Positions 1 through 9,158 of a stretch of 64,000 bases of DNA are shown here, in pieces; position 1 is the stretch's first letter, and every line of letters begins with the position of its first letter. The DNA comes from Caldora sp965222765 (GTDB lineage: Bacteria > Cyanobacteriota > Cyanobacteriia > Cyanobacteriales > Coleofasciculaceae), in the NCBI GenBank assembly GCA_965222765.1, contig CBDCVG010000094.1, positions 434,001 through 498,000 of the forward strand. Reading direction: 5' to 3'. Made by a program: the position numbers and the translations under genes. The notes below the pieces were generated by a model. That model was given only the letters and a program-made list of their open reading frames with translations, searched no databases and was not told where the DNA came from.

Positions 1-586
1 GTAAAGGGCGTAGTCGTCGGTCTGATACCACAGTAGCAGCAAATCCCAATGCAACAAATACCGCTGTATACTTGCACAATCCAGCCAACCCAATTCCTAC
101 TGCTGCTCCATAGAGCCGCCAGCTTTTACCTTTGCTATTTGCCAGGTAGCCATCCAGAAACCTAATGAACAAGTAGCCTGAAACTAGGGACAGAGTAATC
201 AGTAGATGGTCATGCCAAGCTAGTGCTAGAAACAAGAAGTACAGTGGTGATGCCAACACCAACGTTACCACTAGCCAGAAGGAATATCTATTATGCTCAC
301 CATAAAGATAGCGAGTAATCTGATAGTAGGTGTAGAAGAAAACCCCACTACTGATTAGGTTAGGCAGCCTCAGGGTAAAAGCAGAGCGCCCGAAAGCAGC
401 CGTGAAAATACCCTGAACCCAAGCTTGCAAGGGCGGATGATCGTAATAGGAAAACGCCGGATGTTGTCCCCACAACCAGTAGTACGCTTCATCGGGATTA
501 GGGAAGGTAGCAAACCAAAATACCAGTCGCAGCAGTAGGAAGGCAGCTAGTGGGAGCAGAATGAATTTGAAAAATTTTGATGCCAA
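1..586 (-). CDS. ArnT/PMT-like family 39 glycosyltransferase, N-terminal part
   Basis: Open frame on the minus strand running off the left edge. The first ~195 residues contain a hydrophobic N-terminal segment followed by DEAYYWLWGQHPAFSYYDHP, the signature first extracytoplasmic loop of GT39/PMT_2 integral membrane glycosyltransferases, whose acidic residues act in catalysis. Several further hydrophobic segments follow. These enzymes transfer a sugar from a polyprenyl-phosphate donor on the outer face of the cytoplasmic membrane; acceptor unknown. An in-frame TAG lies at 593-595 and no ATG precedes the conserved block, so a TTG at 584-586 (or CTG at 587-589) must be the start. The family call is secure, the start is not. 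Confidence 0.8.
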   Translation of the reverse strand, partial: MASKFFKFILLPLAAFLLLRLVFWFATFPNPDEAYYWLWGQHPAFSYYDHPPLQAWVQGIFTAAFGRSAFTLRLPNLISSGVFFYTYYQITRYLYGEHNRYSFWLVVTLVLASPLYFLFLALAWHDHLLITLSLVSGYLFIRFLDGYLANSKGKSWRLYGAAVGIGLAGLCKYTAVFVALGFAATVVSDRRLRPL

Positions 587-650
587 CAGTTTCTAATTAT
601 TGAAAAGGTTGCAAGGTAGAAGGGAACGAAATTATAACTGTTTATGCGAA

Positions 651-766
651 CTTGATATTACGCACTCAGCTGTGATACTCAAGGTAAGAAAAGCATTCTC
701 TTGCGGCTGGGAGATCCTTCGCTATCGCTCAGGATGACGTAATTGCGTTACGGTGCGTAAGTCCTA
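651..766 (-). repeat. MITE-like element family A, copy 1
   Basis: About 115 bp. Read on the minus strand it starts TAGGACTTACGCACCGTAAC, contains TCATCCTGAGCGATAGCGAA and ends in a degenerate inverted form of its start. Closely related copies lie at 56782-56895 and 62174-62288. It occupies most of the gap between the glycosyltransferase and the Uma2 fragment; I see no gene in this gap. Confidence 0.7.
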
Positions 767-962
767 GCTTTGCTAAACCACTCTACTACTCTGTCAATCA
801 ATAAATGATGGATAAACTCTCTCTCCGCGTCTCCGTGTCTCCGCGTCTACCTCAACCCGTCAATTCACAATTGACAGAGTACTACACATGAGCGGCAATC
901 GCACTCAACTCTCAAGGGGTGAGCGAAATTAGGGAAGGACCAATTTTTAGCGAAGTATCCTC

Positions 963-1295
963 TCAAATCATTAACGGAACAGATTTAATTCCCCTTACTG
1001 GTTGATTATCTAAGAATACTTTAGGTCGTTTGGTGATAGCTATATCTGGTCTTCTAGTTTTATATTCTTCAATAAAAAGTGAATTTCGTTTGCGGACAAA
1101 GTACTTTAATTTACGCCTTCTATATGCCAGCTCAAATATAAAATAAAGGAATTCAAGTATTGCCTCGTCGAGTTCACTAGGTTCTGGCATTAATAGTAAC
1201 CTTCCATCGACTAATTCATACTCGTTTAGTTCGTTCCCATCATCGAAATCAAGGAATTGTTCAAATGTTAGTATTCTCGCTATAGATTGAGTCAT
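963..1295 (-). pseudogene. Uma2-family (DUF820) gene, 3'-truncated
   Basis: 110 codons matching the N-terminal half of Uma2-family PD-(D/E)XK proteins, which are usually about 190-210 residues: ELVDGRLLLMPEPSE near residues 27-41, then TRRPDIAI near residue 80, which holds the first active-site acid. The second catalytic block (the E-x-V/L-S strand and lysine seen in the intact homologue at 23708-24334) is missing. The last codons (LMI-stop) come from a repeated sequence, TAATGATTTGAGAGGATACT, found again near 4761-4780, so the gene seems to have been cut where this repeat joined it. Probably inactive. Function of the family is not settled beyond a nuclease-like fold. Confidence 0.65.
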
Positions 1296-1400
1296 AATAT
1301 AGTATTATATCTGGTTAATTAGCAAGTGTAATCGCAACTCCATTGGCAGAGGGTGTGGCATTGTCAATATAACTTGGTATTATTTGGAATTCCTTTATAG

Positions 1401-1988
1401 TCAAGTTGCATCTAAAACTGATAATGTGCTGTTGATAATATGATTCAAGGCTTGGCGATCAGGACTGACTTTTACCATTACCCGTAAACCTTGAATCATA
1501 CAGGTGAGGAAACAAGCCAGAGCTGCAATATTGGCATCAGAGGCAATATCCCCTTGAGTTTGGGCATTTTGTAGCGCGTGACGAAAAGCCTGTTCAATTC
1601 GTTGGAGACTCTGGCGAATCCGATTGGCTGCTTCGGTATCATGACTACACAATTCTACAGCTACGTTAGTCATGAAACAGCCCCACCGAGCGCGATCGCT
1701 AGCGAGGCGATCTACCATGCCTTGAAAGTGCTCAACAATCGCAGCTTTACCAGCATCAGGAGCTTCTAGCTTAGCGATCGCTTCCTGTACCACTTTCGCC
1801 TCGTAATGAGCAATGGCTTCGAGAAAGAGCGATCGCTTATCACCAAATGTGTCATACAGACTACCACGATTGATCCCCATAGCCTGGAGTAAGATTTGAA
1901 TGGATGTTCCCTCATAGCCATATTGCCAAAAGGTTTCCATTGCCTTTTCCAGAACTACCTGTCGATCAAACTCTTTGTGTCTTGCCAT
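1401..1988 (-). CDS. TetR/AcrR-family transcriptional regulator
   Basis: 195 residues. The N-terminal helix-turn-helix is clear: MARHKEFDRQVVLEKAMETF, then GTSIQILLQAMGINRGSLYDTFGDKRSLF near residues 28-58, the recognition-helix region of TetR repressors. The rest is an all-helical ligand-binding and dimerisation domain with a TetR_C-like ending. It is the last gene of a same-strand run after peroxiredoxin, thioredoxin and glutathione transferase, so it may be an autorepressor answering to an electrophile or oxidant; this is inferred from context only. The start codon sits directly after an array of TAATTGC-type heptamers and has no clear Shine-Dalgarno sequence. Confidence 0.88.
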   Translation of the reverse strand: MARHKEFDRQVVLEKAMETFWQYGYEGTSIQILLQAMGINRGSLYDTFGDKRSLFLEAIAHYEAKVVQEAIAKLEAPDAGKAAIVEHFQGMVDRLASDRARWGCFMTNVAVELCSHDTEAANRIRQSLQRIEQAFRHALQNAQTQGDIASDANIAALACFLTCMIQGLRVMVKVSPDRQALNHIINSTLSVLDAT

Positions 1989-2050
1989 TGCTAATTGTTC
2001 ATTGCTAATTGCTAATTGCTAATTGTTCATTGCTAATTGCTAATTGGATT
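1989..2050. repeat. 7-bp tandem repeat (TAATTGC)
   Basis: About eight consecutive units of TAATTGC and the variant TCATTGC fill the gap between the TetR and glutathione transferase genes. They abut the TetR start codon and replace the usual leader sequence. Confidence 0.85.
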
Positions 2051-2090
2051 TGTACATAGTACTTTATCTCTCGTACCTTCAGAGTAATTT

Positions 2091-2705
2091 TTATTTGGAA
2101 GTCTCCAAAATTGTCATCCCTGCTTGCACTGCCGGACGAGCTTGGAGGGTTTGTGTCCAACGCTCTAGGTGAGGGTGTTCATCCAGGGTCACCTGTAGAT
2201 AAGGATAAGCCATTACCCAAGGATAAATGGCAATGTCTGCAATAGAATAGTCTCCTGCCACAAATTCCTGCTCTGCCAGTTGGCGATCTAGTACCGAAAA
2301 CAGGCGCAAAGTTTCCTTTTCATAACGGGCGATGGCGTAGGGAACAGTTTCCGGAGCTGCATTGCGAAAGTGTCCCAACTGCCCAAACATTGGCCCGACA
2401 CTACCCATCTGAAACATCAACCATTGCAACACCTCGAATCGTTGAGCAGGTTCTATGGGTAGTAGTTGACCTGTTTTTTCAGCCAGGTAAATCAAAATTG
2501 CCCCCGACTCAAAGATACTTAAACCCGTTTCTTGATCGGTAATCACCGGAATTTTGCTGTTGGGATTCAGAGCCACAAACTCTGGTGTAAACTGTTCACC
2601 CTTAGAAATATCTATCTTGTGAACGGCGTAGGGTAAGCCCATTTCTTCCAAAGCGATCGCTGGTTTGCGACCATTGGGCGTGGTAAAGGTATAGAGATCA
2701 ATCAT
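2091..2705 (-). CDS. Glutathione S-transferase, YfcG/Ure2-like
   Basis: 204 residues, normal for a cytosolic GST. The N-terminal thioredoxin-fold domain (residues 1-80) begins MIDLYTFTTPNGRKPAIALE, with the Thr/Asn-rich glutathione site of the nu/YfcG-like class in place of a catalytic Tyr or Ser, followed by the cis-Pro stretch NSKIPVITD and the ESGAILIYLAEK gamma-glutamyl site. The C-terminal helical domain contains GDYSIADIAIYPWV, the N-capping box of GSTs. Such enzymes typically act as disulfide-bond reductases or peroxidases with glutathione. AAGGA lies upstream of the ATG. Its neighbours are thioredoxin and peroxiredoxin, which supports a thiol-redox role. Confidence 0.9.
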   Translation of the reverse strand: MIDLYTFTTPNGRKPAIALEEMGLPYAVHKIDISKGEQFTPEFVALNPNSKIPVITDQETGLSIFESGAILIYLAEKTGQLLPIEPAQRFEVLQWLMFQMGSVGPMFGQLGHFRNAAPETVPYAIARYEKETLRLFSVLDRQLAEQEFVAGDYSIADIAIYPWVMAYPYLQVTLDEHPHLERWTQTLQARPAVQAGMTILETSK

Positions 2706-3010
2706 GATGCAGGAATTCCTTAAGAAAAGAGTAATGAATATTCCGTAGCGTTTGAGATATAGCGCTACGCATATACATTAGGACAATATTTTTTCTCTGT
2801 GTTCCTCTGTGTCTCTGTGGTGAGATTCCTAAATGTCCTAACCAAAATGTGTAGTGTTATAACTAAGATACGGGCAACCAACAGACAGAGGAGAAGGGAG
2901 CAAAGAGAGAAACCTTATGTTAAGGAATTGCAGATTTGAGAATTATTCCAATTCTTCAATCTTTAGTTTCCCCATCTTTGCCAAAACCCTTCTGGCTTTG
3001 TCCTCTACCT

Positions 3011-3358
3011 TTAAACCAATGTTGCTGGAGCCAAACCAAGTCCCTGAAGACGTTCGATGAGTTTGCCTTTAGCAATCAAACCTGGTAAGCGTTCAACTAC
3101 TTCACCATTATGAAACACTAGCAAGGTAGGGATAGCAGTGATCTTATATTGTGAAGCGATCGCAGGGGCATCATCCACGTTTACTTTTGCCACCTTGAGC
3201 ACATCTGCATAATCTTGAGCGATTGCAGTGACAATGGGATTTATGACGCGGCACGGACCACACCAAGGAGCCCAGAAGTCCACCAGCACGGGGGCAGTAC
3301 TTTCAATTACTTCCGATGTAAAGGTTTCAACCGTTAAATTGACAAGATTTGCAGTCAT
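3011..3358 (-). CDS. trxA: Thioredoxin
   Basis: About 115 residues from the chosen ATG, which reads MTANLV and has GGAGA eight bases upstream; an in-frame start five codons earlier lacks this site. The classical active site WCGPC lies at residues 32-36 (Cys33, Cys36), with the cis-Pro loop TAIPTLLVF near residue 75. It is a small dithiol reductant of the cytoplasm. It lies between the peroxiredoxin and GST genes on the same strand, so reduction of the neighbouring peroxiredoxin is a natural guess. One of probably several thioredoxins in the genome. Confidence 0.93.
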   Translation of the reverse strand: MTANLVNLTVETFTSEVIESTAPVLVDFWAPWCGPCRVINPIVTAIAQDYADVLKVAKVNVDDAPAIASQYKITAIPTLLVFHNGEVVERLPGLIAKGKLIERLQGLGLAPATLV

Positions 3359-3449
3359 GATATTTATCTCCAAAAGGTAGTTGTTAGGTATTAGGCGTTA
3401 GGTGTGATCTACTTCCTCCTACTCACCGTTGCCTATTGCCTATTGCCTT

Positions 3450-4100
3450 TTAACTACTTAACTGTTCGAGGGCAGTGATAATTTCTGTTGGTTCGAGGCG
3501 TTGGGTATAATCTGGATCGGCGAATGCCAAGACAATTGTGCCATCAGGGGCAATAACGTAAGTTCCTGGAATTGGTAGCTCAAAGGTATCATCACCGTTA
3601 TAGGCAGGGAGATCGATGCCAAACTGAGCGTAGAGTGGGCGTATAGATTCGGATAAGGTAAATACCAGACCAAAAGCTCGCGCCACCTGGTTACCTACAT
3701 CACTGAGTACCTCAAATTCCAGGGCATTTTTTTCCGTAGTGGAGAGAGAATGATCCGGAGTTTCGGGAGAAATAGTGACTAAACTTGCCCTCAATGCTTG
3801 GATTTCCGGGAGTTTAGCTTGGAGTGCTTTTAACTCTAGGTTGCAATAAGGACACCAGCTACCGCGATAGAATGAAATCACCACTGGACCAGATTCCAGA
3901 AGTTGATTGACATTCACTATTTGACCTGTAGCATTGGGTAGGTTTACAGGAGGCATTTTATCCCCCGTTTTTAGGCTTTGGTTGGCAATGCCTGTATCTA
4001 TCAGGTCTTGGGTTGCCTTTGCCATCGTGGCTTGAACTGTTTCGGGTTGGTTTTGTTGAAATTGTTCTTTGAATTGAGCAAGTGCGTTAGTGAGGGTCAT
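3450..4100 (-). CDS. AhpC/TSA-family peroxiredoxin-like protein
   Basis: 216 residues from an ATG preceded by AAGGAG. After a ~40-residue helical N-terminal extension comes a thioredoxin fold with FYRGSWCPYCNLELKAL; Cys83 and Cys86 form a CxxC-type centre, with Arg79 just before. Then come a VTISPETPDHS segment and a late GTYVIAPDGTIV strand. This arrangement is common to a bacterial AhpC/TSA subgroup often labelled peroxiredoxin-like. It should reduce peroxides with thioredoxin or glutathione as donor. It is the first gene of the run Prx-Trx-GST-TetR, so its promoter probably serves all four. Confidence 0.88.
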   Translation of the reverse strand: MTLTNALAQFKEQFQQNQPETVQATMAKATQDLIDTGIANQSLKTGDKMPPVNLPNATGQIVNVNQLLESGPVVISFYRGSWCPYCNLELKALQAKLPEIQALRASLVTISPETPDHSLSTTEKNALEFEVLSDVGNQVARAFGLVFTLSESIRPLYAQFGIDLPAYNGDDTFELPIPGTYVIAPDGTIVLAFADPDYTQRLEPTEIITALEQLSS

Positions 4101-4106
4101 AGCCAA

Positions 4107-4853
4107 AACTCCTTTTCTTGAACGCTTATTCCAAATATAGGACTAAAAAAAGCGGCTGTTTGATGTGCCTTGATTTTTAAGATAACCTATCTTGGAATGA
4201 ATGGTCAAGTATTTTTTCTCCCAGTTATCCAACTAGTGCAAGAAGGCAGGAGGCAGGAGGTAAAAAGCTTGTATGGTAAAGCGAAGTAAGCTGGTGAAGT
4301 ACATACCTATTAGCGTGACACAACTAAAACCGTAGGTTGGGTGGAACGAAGTGAAACCCAACGGAATATTCGAGGAGTGTTGGGTTACGCTACCGCTTCA
4401 CCCAACCTACCTATTCCACTATTAGCGTGGGACGCCTAAAATGATGGGATAAAGTAGTGTGAGCATCTTACTGGCGTTTGAACTAAGCGGTGGGCAGCTA
4501 TCTCTCCTATCCCTAAAGGAATGGTATTCCCGCCGCTTTCGGTGAATTTTGATCAGACACAATTGTAATTTTTGGTTATAATCTGATGGTTCATTTTTTT
4601 CTTCCTTGAGAGTTATTTCGGAAGATCCCATTTTGGCAAAGAAAGTAGTACGAGCATCTTGCTCGCTTTCCGTGATTCTAGGGAGTAAGATGCTCCCACA
4701 AAAGGGGTGAGCGAAAAAAAAGGGTGGGGAGATGGGGAGAGAGGGAAACAAAGGAGAACTAATGATTTGAGAGGATACTTTGCTATAAATCCCACTTCAT
4801 ATTTCGTTCACCCCCACAAAAGAATCGTTGGTGCAGTTCTTTAGTATAAAAAC
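4107..4853. other. Gene-free, repeat-rich stretch
   Basis: About 750 bp with no convincing gene. It contains a family C inverted-repeat element (4314-4410), several hairpin-forming GAGCATCTTGCTC / GAGTAAGATGCTC segments (4455-4700), a pyrimidine/purine-rich block (4710-4760) and a 20-bp sequence at 4761-4780 shared with the broken end of the Uma2 gene at 951-970. Confidence 0.6.
4314..4410 (+). repeat. MITE-like element family C, copy 1
   Basis: Starts GTGACACAACTAAAACCG and contains GTAGGTTGGGTGGAACGAAG and the facing CACCCAACCTACC. Related copies lie at 56899-56988, 61857-61924 and, as a fragment, 27770-27802. Similar 'GTAGGTTGGGT' palindromes are widespread in bacteria. Confidence 0.65.
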
Positions 4854-5309
4854 CTAATAACTAAGGAGTCGCTTCACATCCAGCAGCAAAATCGTGGTTG
4901 TGACCTCTTTCTCAGATAAGACTGCAGCATGGCTGACCATTTCAAGGATACTGGACTGACTAGAAGACTGTGGTAGACTACGCATCATCTCTAGAGGTAA
5001 TTCTATCAAATTAGGCGTGTTATCCACCGCAATTGCACAGAGTTCTCCTTGAGGATTGCGGATAATAACTAAAAAAGGTGGATTATTTGCTAAAGGCGAT
5101 ACATCAGCAGAGCTTAACTGCTGATGTAAATCCAAAACCCTAATCGTATGGCGACCTAGTTGAACTAAACCCATAGTTCCTAGATTACTACTAGGGGGAA
5201 ATTTAACTACTTTAAGTACATCGCTCATAGGGAGAGCTAGAAGATAATCATCAATCTTAAAAACGATGAATTTATCTACTTTTGTTGTTAATTGTTCGTT
5301 ATTTGTCAT
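4854..5309 (-). CDS. CheW-like adaptor at the end of the phototaxis operon
   Basis: 151 residues forming one CheW domain: KFIVFKIDDYLLALPMSDV at the start, LGTMGLVQLGRHTIRVLDLHQ in the middle, and a closing VAVLSEK...LLLDVKRLL. CheW proteins are scaffolds linking receptors to CheA. It lies 123 bp downstream of the CheA gene on the same strand and is a second CheW in the operon. The first ten residues (MTNNEQLTTK) are encoded by a heptamer-type repeat and look like an accreted extension rather than part of the fold. It could instead be a stand-alone CheW-domain regulator. Confidence 0.82.
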   Translation of the reverse strand: MTNNEQLTTKVDKFIVFKIDDYLLALPMSDVLKVVKFPPSSNLGTMGLVQLGRHTIRVLDLHQQLSSADVSPLANNPPFLVIIRNPQGELCAIAVDNTPNLIELPLEMMRSLPQSSSQSSILEMVSHAAVLSEKEVTTTILLLDVKRLLSY

Positions 5310-5364
5310 TTTTTATTGGTTGTTTGTTGTTTGTTGTTTGTTATTTGTTGTTAGTCAAAATGCC

Positions 5365-5448
5365 ATTATCTAACACCTAATACCTAACACCTAACACCTA
5401 ATACCTAACACCTAACACCTAATACCTAACACCTAATACCTAACACCT
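5365..5448. repeat. 7-bp tandem repeat (TAACACC) overlapping the cheA stop
   Basis: About twelve units of TAACACC and TAATACC. The array runs into the 3' end of the CheA gene, where its complement encodes the last residues (GVRY) and the stop codon. Confidence 0.85.
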
Positions 5449-8400
5449 TGTAATACATCTTCTACTGTTGCCAACAATTGATGTTCTAGATAAGGCTTGG
5501 TGATATAAGCAGTTGCTCCTAACTCTGTAGCAATTAATCGGTGTTTCTCTCCACTGCGAGAAGTCAGAATTACCACTGGAATTTTTCTCAAAGCAGGGTC
5601 TTGTTTATGGTGTTTGAGAAACTCAAAGCCATTCATACGAGGCATCTCAATATCACAAAACACCATCTGAATTTCTTGATGGCTCCGCAGTTGCTCAAGT
5701 GCTTCATAACCATCCTTGGCTTGAAATACTTTATAACCAGACTTCTCTAAAGTCATTGCCAAAGTTTGGCGCACGGTAATTGAATCATCTACAAGAAGAA
5801 GCATTTTCTTGGCTCTATAGGTCACATCTGATTCAGGCGATGCTAGTGATAGTGTCGCCGCACTTATTTCACTGCCAAGAGTCTGGCCTGACAACTGTTT
5901 TTGTTGTCCTGTTGATGGAAGTATATGGGTAGTTGAATTAACAAAAGTCTGCTCTAAAGTTCTGTTACTCTGTCGCTCCCACAAACGCTCCATCAAGACT
6001 GTTCCATCGAGTACCAGAGCTAGCCGCCCATCAGCTAAAATACTGCCTCCATAGATATAGCTAGGAAAAGCAATCATTGCTCCCAATGGACGAATAACCA
6101 ATTCTTGATCCCCAAGTAATTGATCTACTTCCAATCCCATAAGCTTATCCCGGCAACGAATGAGAATGATTGGTTTAACCTTTTGTTGAAGGGCAAAGGA
6201 ATCCTTCGATGGGAGAGCCAGGGATTCCCCAACCGGTGAGCAATAATCTAAAGCATTGGCGAGTTGGTAGACTGGGATAAGTTGTTCATCAGGACCTGTA
6301 CCCCACCGCAGTACTTTACCACCATCCCAGGAGCGGATTTGTGCTTGTTGAGGAATGAAAATTTGTTCAACGGCATCAGCTAGTAAAGCATAGGTGTGGT
6401 TACCCGCCTGAGTAATCAACAAATTACTGATGGTTAGACTTAGGGGAATTTTCAGCCGGAAGGTTGTACCTTGCTGAGGTTGAGAATCAATGGTTACTGA
6501 ACCCTGAAGAGATTCTAACTGGGTACGAACTACATCCAAACCGATACCTCGTCCCGAGAGATCATTAATTCCAGAACTCGTAGAAAAACCTGGTTCAAAC
6601 AGTAAATCTGTCAGTTGAGCTTCATTGAGACTGCTAATTCTTTCCGGTGAGTAGAGAAGTTCTATCGCTCGTTGGCGAATCTTCTCAAAATCCAATCCTT
6701 GTCCATCATCACGGACTTCAAGCACTAGGTATCCACCCTGATGACAAGCATAGATTTCAATTTCACCTTTACTAGGTTTACTTAATTGTTCTCGAACTTC
6801 AGGAGACTCAATTCCGTGGCCAAATGCATTGCGAACTAGATGCAGTAGGGGATCATACAACTTTTGGGCGACAAGTTTATCTACCATAACTTCCTTACCA
6901 CGAAGTTTCAGTGCCACCGGCTTTTTGTGTAGAGTTGACAATTGTTGCAGAACCTGAGGAAAGCGACTGAGGAGTTCTCCTAAGGGTAACATTCGAGCTT
7001 CCATCAGAAAATCACGAGTACTAGTCAACAGCCGACGTTGTTTTTCCAGGGTTTGCTTGGACTCGGTGCTAAACAACTCAATGGCATCGGTGGCTTCTGT
7101 TAGTTGGACAGTATTTTCCAGAACTGACTGGACTAGGAGCTGAGATTCGCTATATTGGTCTAGTTCTAGGGAATCAAATCGATTTTGTTGTTTGTTGTTT
7201 GTTGTTTGGGAATTGAACTTTGAATTGAAACTCCCTTGTCTTCCCTGCTCTCTGGTTCCTAATTGCCAGTCTTTGGTTCGCTGTTTTTCTGACAAAATAA
7301 ATAGATGGTCAGACCAATCTTGTAGTTGACCGAGTAGTTGCTGATGTTGTTGGAGGCGGCTGAGGAGAGTTTTGACTGCTATCCGCAGTTGATCATTTTG
7401 AAGAGACTGACGATTTTGGTTGGTTAGTAATTCCCCAACTGTGTAATTCAGATATTCTAAATGCTCCACATTAACTCGTACCGTGTTGGATTGACGATTG
7501 GATTGGGGAACTTGGGTGTTGGTTGTTTGGGATGGGTAAATGTTTTGCGGCTTTCTTACTTCTTCTTCTTGATCTACTTTACTCACCAATAATTCTGAGT
7601 CATTGTTACTAGTTACTGTGCTAGCTTCAGCTGGAGTTGCCGACTCCTGAACAGTAGTTAGCTCAGCTGGAGACTCTTCTGATTCAGAATTGGTAATCTC
7701 CTGAGTTACTAAAGTTTCCCCCCAGATGCTCTCTAGGAGAGAGTCTGTTGCTTCCTCATCTCCCAATTCAGTTGTAACTACTTCTGAATCTTCTGTGCTA
7801 GCTATTTCGATAGGTTCAGTAACTTTTTGCGGTAATGGTTCACTCCCTACTAACTCTACATCAACAGTACTTACCTCATCAGATTCAGTCTGAGTTTCCG
7901 ATTCCTGAACATTGACTGGTACAACTGGGGACGAGGAAACTTCCATCCCCAATTCCCAATTCCCCAATTGTTGTAACCTTAGAGAAGTTTGACCTCCTTG
8001 AGTGCGATCGCCTTCTAGTACTGCTGCTTTACCTGCTTGAAAATCAGCTAGCGCCACCTCAGCAATCTGTATCCCCTGCTCTGGATGAGCATCTAAAGCC
8101 GCGATCGCAGCTTGAGCAATTGCTCCAAATCCAGTTAAACCTAATGATTCGGCTAAACCGAGGAAAACTTCTGCTTGAGTTCTGAGGGTATTGGCAACTT
8201 CCTGAGGGTCACTTCTCGTCAATACTGCTGCTATTGCTTCTAACCGTTGGTTAACCCCAACCTCAAAGATTGACTGCGCAATATCAAAGCCTAATTCTGT
8301 TGAATCAGGAATGTGACCTTCCTGCTCAAAATACTCACCCAGTTTTTCTTGTAGTTGAGCAAAAACAGCAGCAGTTCGGTCAAGAATTTCACCTTCATTC

Positions 8401-8771
8401 ACTTGTTTCCCAGTAAATTCAGCTGTTAAACATAAACGCAGACATTCGTAACCCTCAAACAGTAAAGCTTCAACTTCTGAATCAATAGATACGTCAGGTT
8501 GAAGAAGGGCTTTAAAAACATCTTCAAAAGAGTGGGATATAGTTTTAATTGTTTCTAAATTAACACTAGCTGCTGCTCCTTTAAGAGTATGAGTAGTCCG
8601 CATTAAATTGTGGATTTTATTAATCGAATAACTTTCTTGAAGACCAACCAAATCTTGTTCCAAAACTTGTAACAGTTCCGAGGCTTCTTCAAGGAAAAAA
8701 TGGTAGCTTTTTTGTTGGTTATTTGTCATTTTTTGTTGGTTATTTGTCATTTTTTGTTGGTTATTTGTCAT
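5433..8771 (-). CDS. pixL: CheA-type hybrid histidine kinase (PixL/PtxE-like)
   Basis: 1112 residues. Order: Hpt domain (about 22-125) with phospho-acceptor His61 in THTLKGAAA; long Gln/Glu/Ser-rich linker (to ~440); dimerisation region; CheA ATPase domain with LLHLVRNAFGHGIE, DDGQGLD and GRGIGLDVV; CheW-like domain; receiver domain at the C-terminus (about 985-1105, LLLVDDS, FCDIEMP, TKPY). This Hpt-HATPase-CheW-REC order is that of cyanobacterial PixL/TaxAY-type kinases, which relay receptor signals to CheY-like proteins controlling type IV pili. The N-terminus consists of three 21-bp repeats, each encoding MTNNQQK, so three in-frame ATGs exist. Another heptamer insertion encodes TTNNKQQN in the linker. 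The gene symbol is by homology of layout. Confidence 0.9.
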   Translation of the reverse strand: MTNNQQKMTNNQQKMTNNQQKSYHFFLEEASELLQVLEQDLVGLQESYSINKIHNLMRTTHTLKGAAASVNLETIKTISHSFEDVFKALLQPDVSIDSEVEALLFEGYECLRLCLTAEFTGKQVNEGEILDRTAAVFAQLQEKLGEYFEQEGHIPDSTELGFDIAQSIFEVGVNQRLEAIAAVLTRSDPQEVANTLRTQAEVFLGLAESLGLTGFGAIAQAAIAALDAHPEQGIQIAEVALADFQAGKAAVLEGDRTQGGQTSLRLQQLGNWELGMEVSSSPVVPVNVQESETQTESDEVSTVDVELVGSEPLPQKVTEPIEIASTEDSEVVTTELGDEEATDSLLESIWGETLVTQEITNSESEESPAELTTVQESATPAEASTVTSNNDSELLVSKVDQEEEVRKPQNIYPSQTTNTQVPQSNRQSNTVRVNVEHLEYLNYTVGELLTNQNRQSLQNDQLRIAVKTLLSRLQQHQQLLGQLQDWSDHLFILSEKQRTKDWQLGTREQGRQGSFNSKFNSQTTNNKQQNRFDSLELDQYSESQLLVQSVLENTVQLTEATDAIELFSTESKQTLEKQRRLLTSTRDFLMEARMLPLGELLSRFPQVLQQLSTLHKKPVALKLRGKEVMVDKLVAQKLYDPLLHLVRNAFGHGIESPEVREQLSKPSKGEIEIYACHQGGYLVLEVRDDGQGLDFEKIRQRAIELLYSPERISSLNEAQLTDLLFEPGFSTSSGINDLSGRGIGLDVVRTQLESLQGSVTIDSQPQQGTTFRLKIPLSLTISNLLITQAGNHTYALLADAVEQIFIPQQAQIRSWDGGKVLRWGTGPDEQLIPVYQLANALDYCSPVGESLALPSKDSFALQQKVKPIILIRCRDKLMGLEVDQLLGDQELVIRPLGAMIAFPSYIYGGSILADGRLALVLDGTVLMERLWERQSNRTLEQTFVNSTTHILPSTGQQKQLSGQTLGSEISAATLSLASPESDVTYRAKKMLLLVDDSITVRQTLAMTLEKSGYKVFQAKDGYEALEQLRSHQEIQMVFCDIEMPRMNGFEFLKHHKQDPALRKIPVVILTSRSGEKHRLIATELGATAYITKPYLEHQLLATVEDVLQGVRY

Positions 8772-8782
8772 TTTTTGTTGGT
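8706..8782 (-). repeat. 21-bp tandem repeat encoding MTNNQQK three times
   Basis: Three copies of a 21-bp unit, each made of degenerate heptamers and each containing ATGACAAATAACCAACAAAA. Because 21 is divisible by three they stay in frame and give the CheA gene three consecutive start codons. A fourth, partial unit lies upstream. Confidence 0.9.
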
Positions 8783-9158
8783 TGTTAATACTGCTAGCAT
8801 AAGCTCCAATTGCTCTCCCCTAGAACACCGATTCACTAATAAAAGTTGACAAATTGGGAAACGAAAAATCAATACTTTTAGCTCTCGCTCAGCTCTCCCA
8901 GCTCCCCGATATTCCCTGCCTCCACTAGAATTTTATGATTACTGAATCGATCCTCTAGCTATCGAACTGGGCTACGCTGCTGCGCTAAGCTAAGACGCAT
9001 TTAAAACCGATCCATATCGTGTTTTTTGTCAAGTTTTTGATGTATCATTACTGCAAATCCATTGTGGTTATATTTATGCCCCTGCCTCTTCTGGACAGAA
9101 GGTAAACGACAAACAACAAATGACAAACAACCAACAACAAACAACAAACAACAAACAA
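8783..9158. other. Gap between receptor and CheA genes
   Basis: Apart from an array of CAACAAA heptamers (about 9106-9156) next to the receptor stop codon, I see no gene or clear signal. A separate promoter for the CheA gene could lie here but none is evident. Confidence 0.5.

Noticed and set aside
4422..4795. Two overlapping minus-strand frames of 60-109 codons
   Set aside because: They traverse hairpin-forming repeats and poly-purine tracts and have no recognisable domain.
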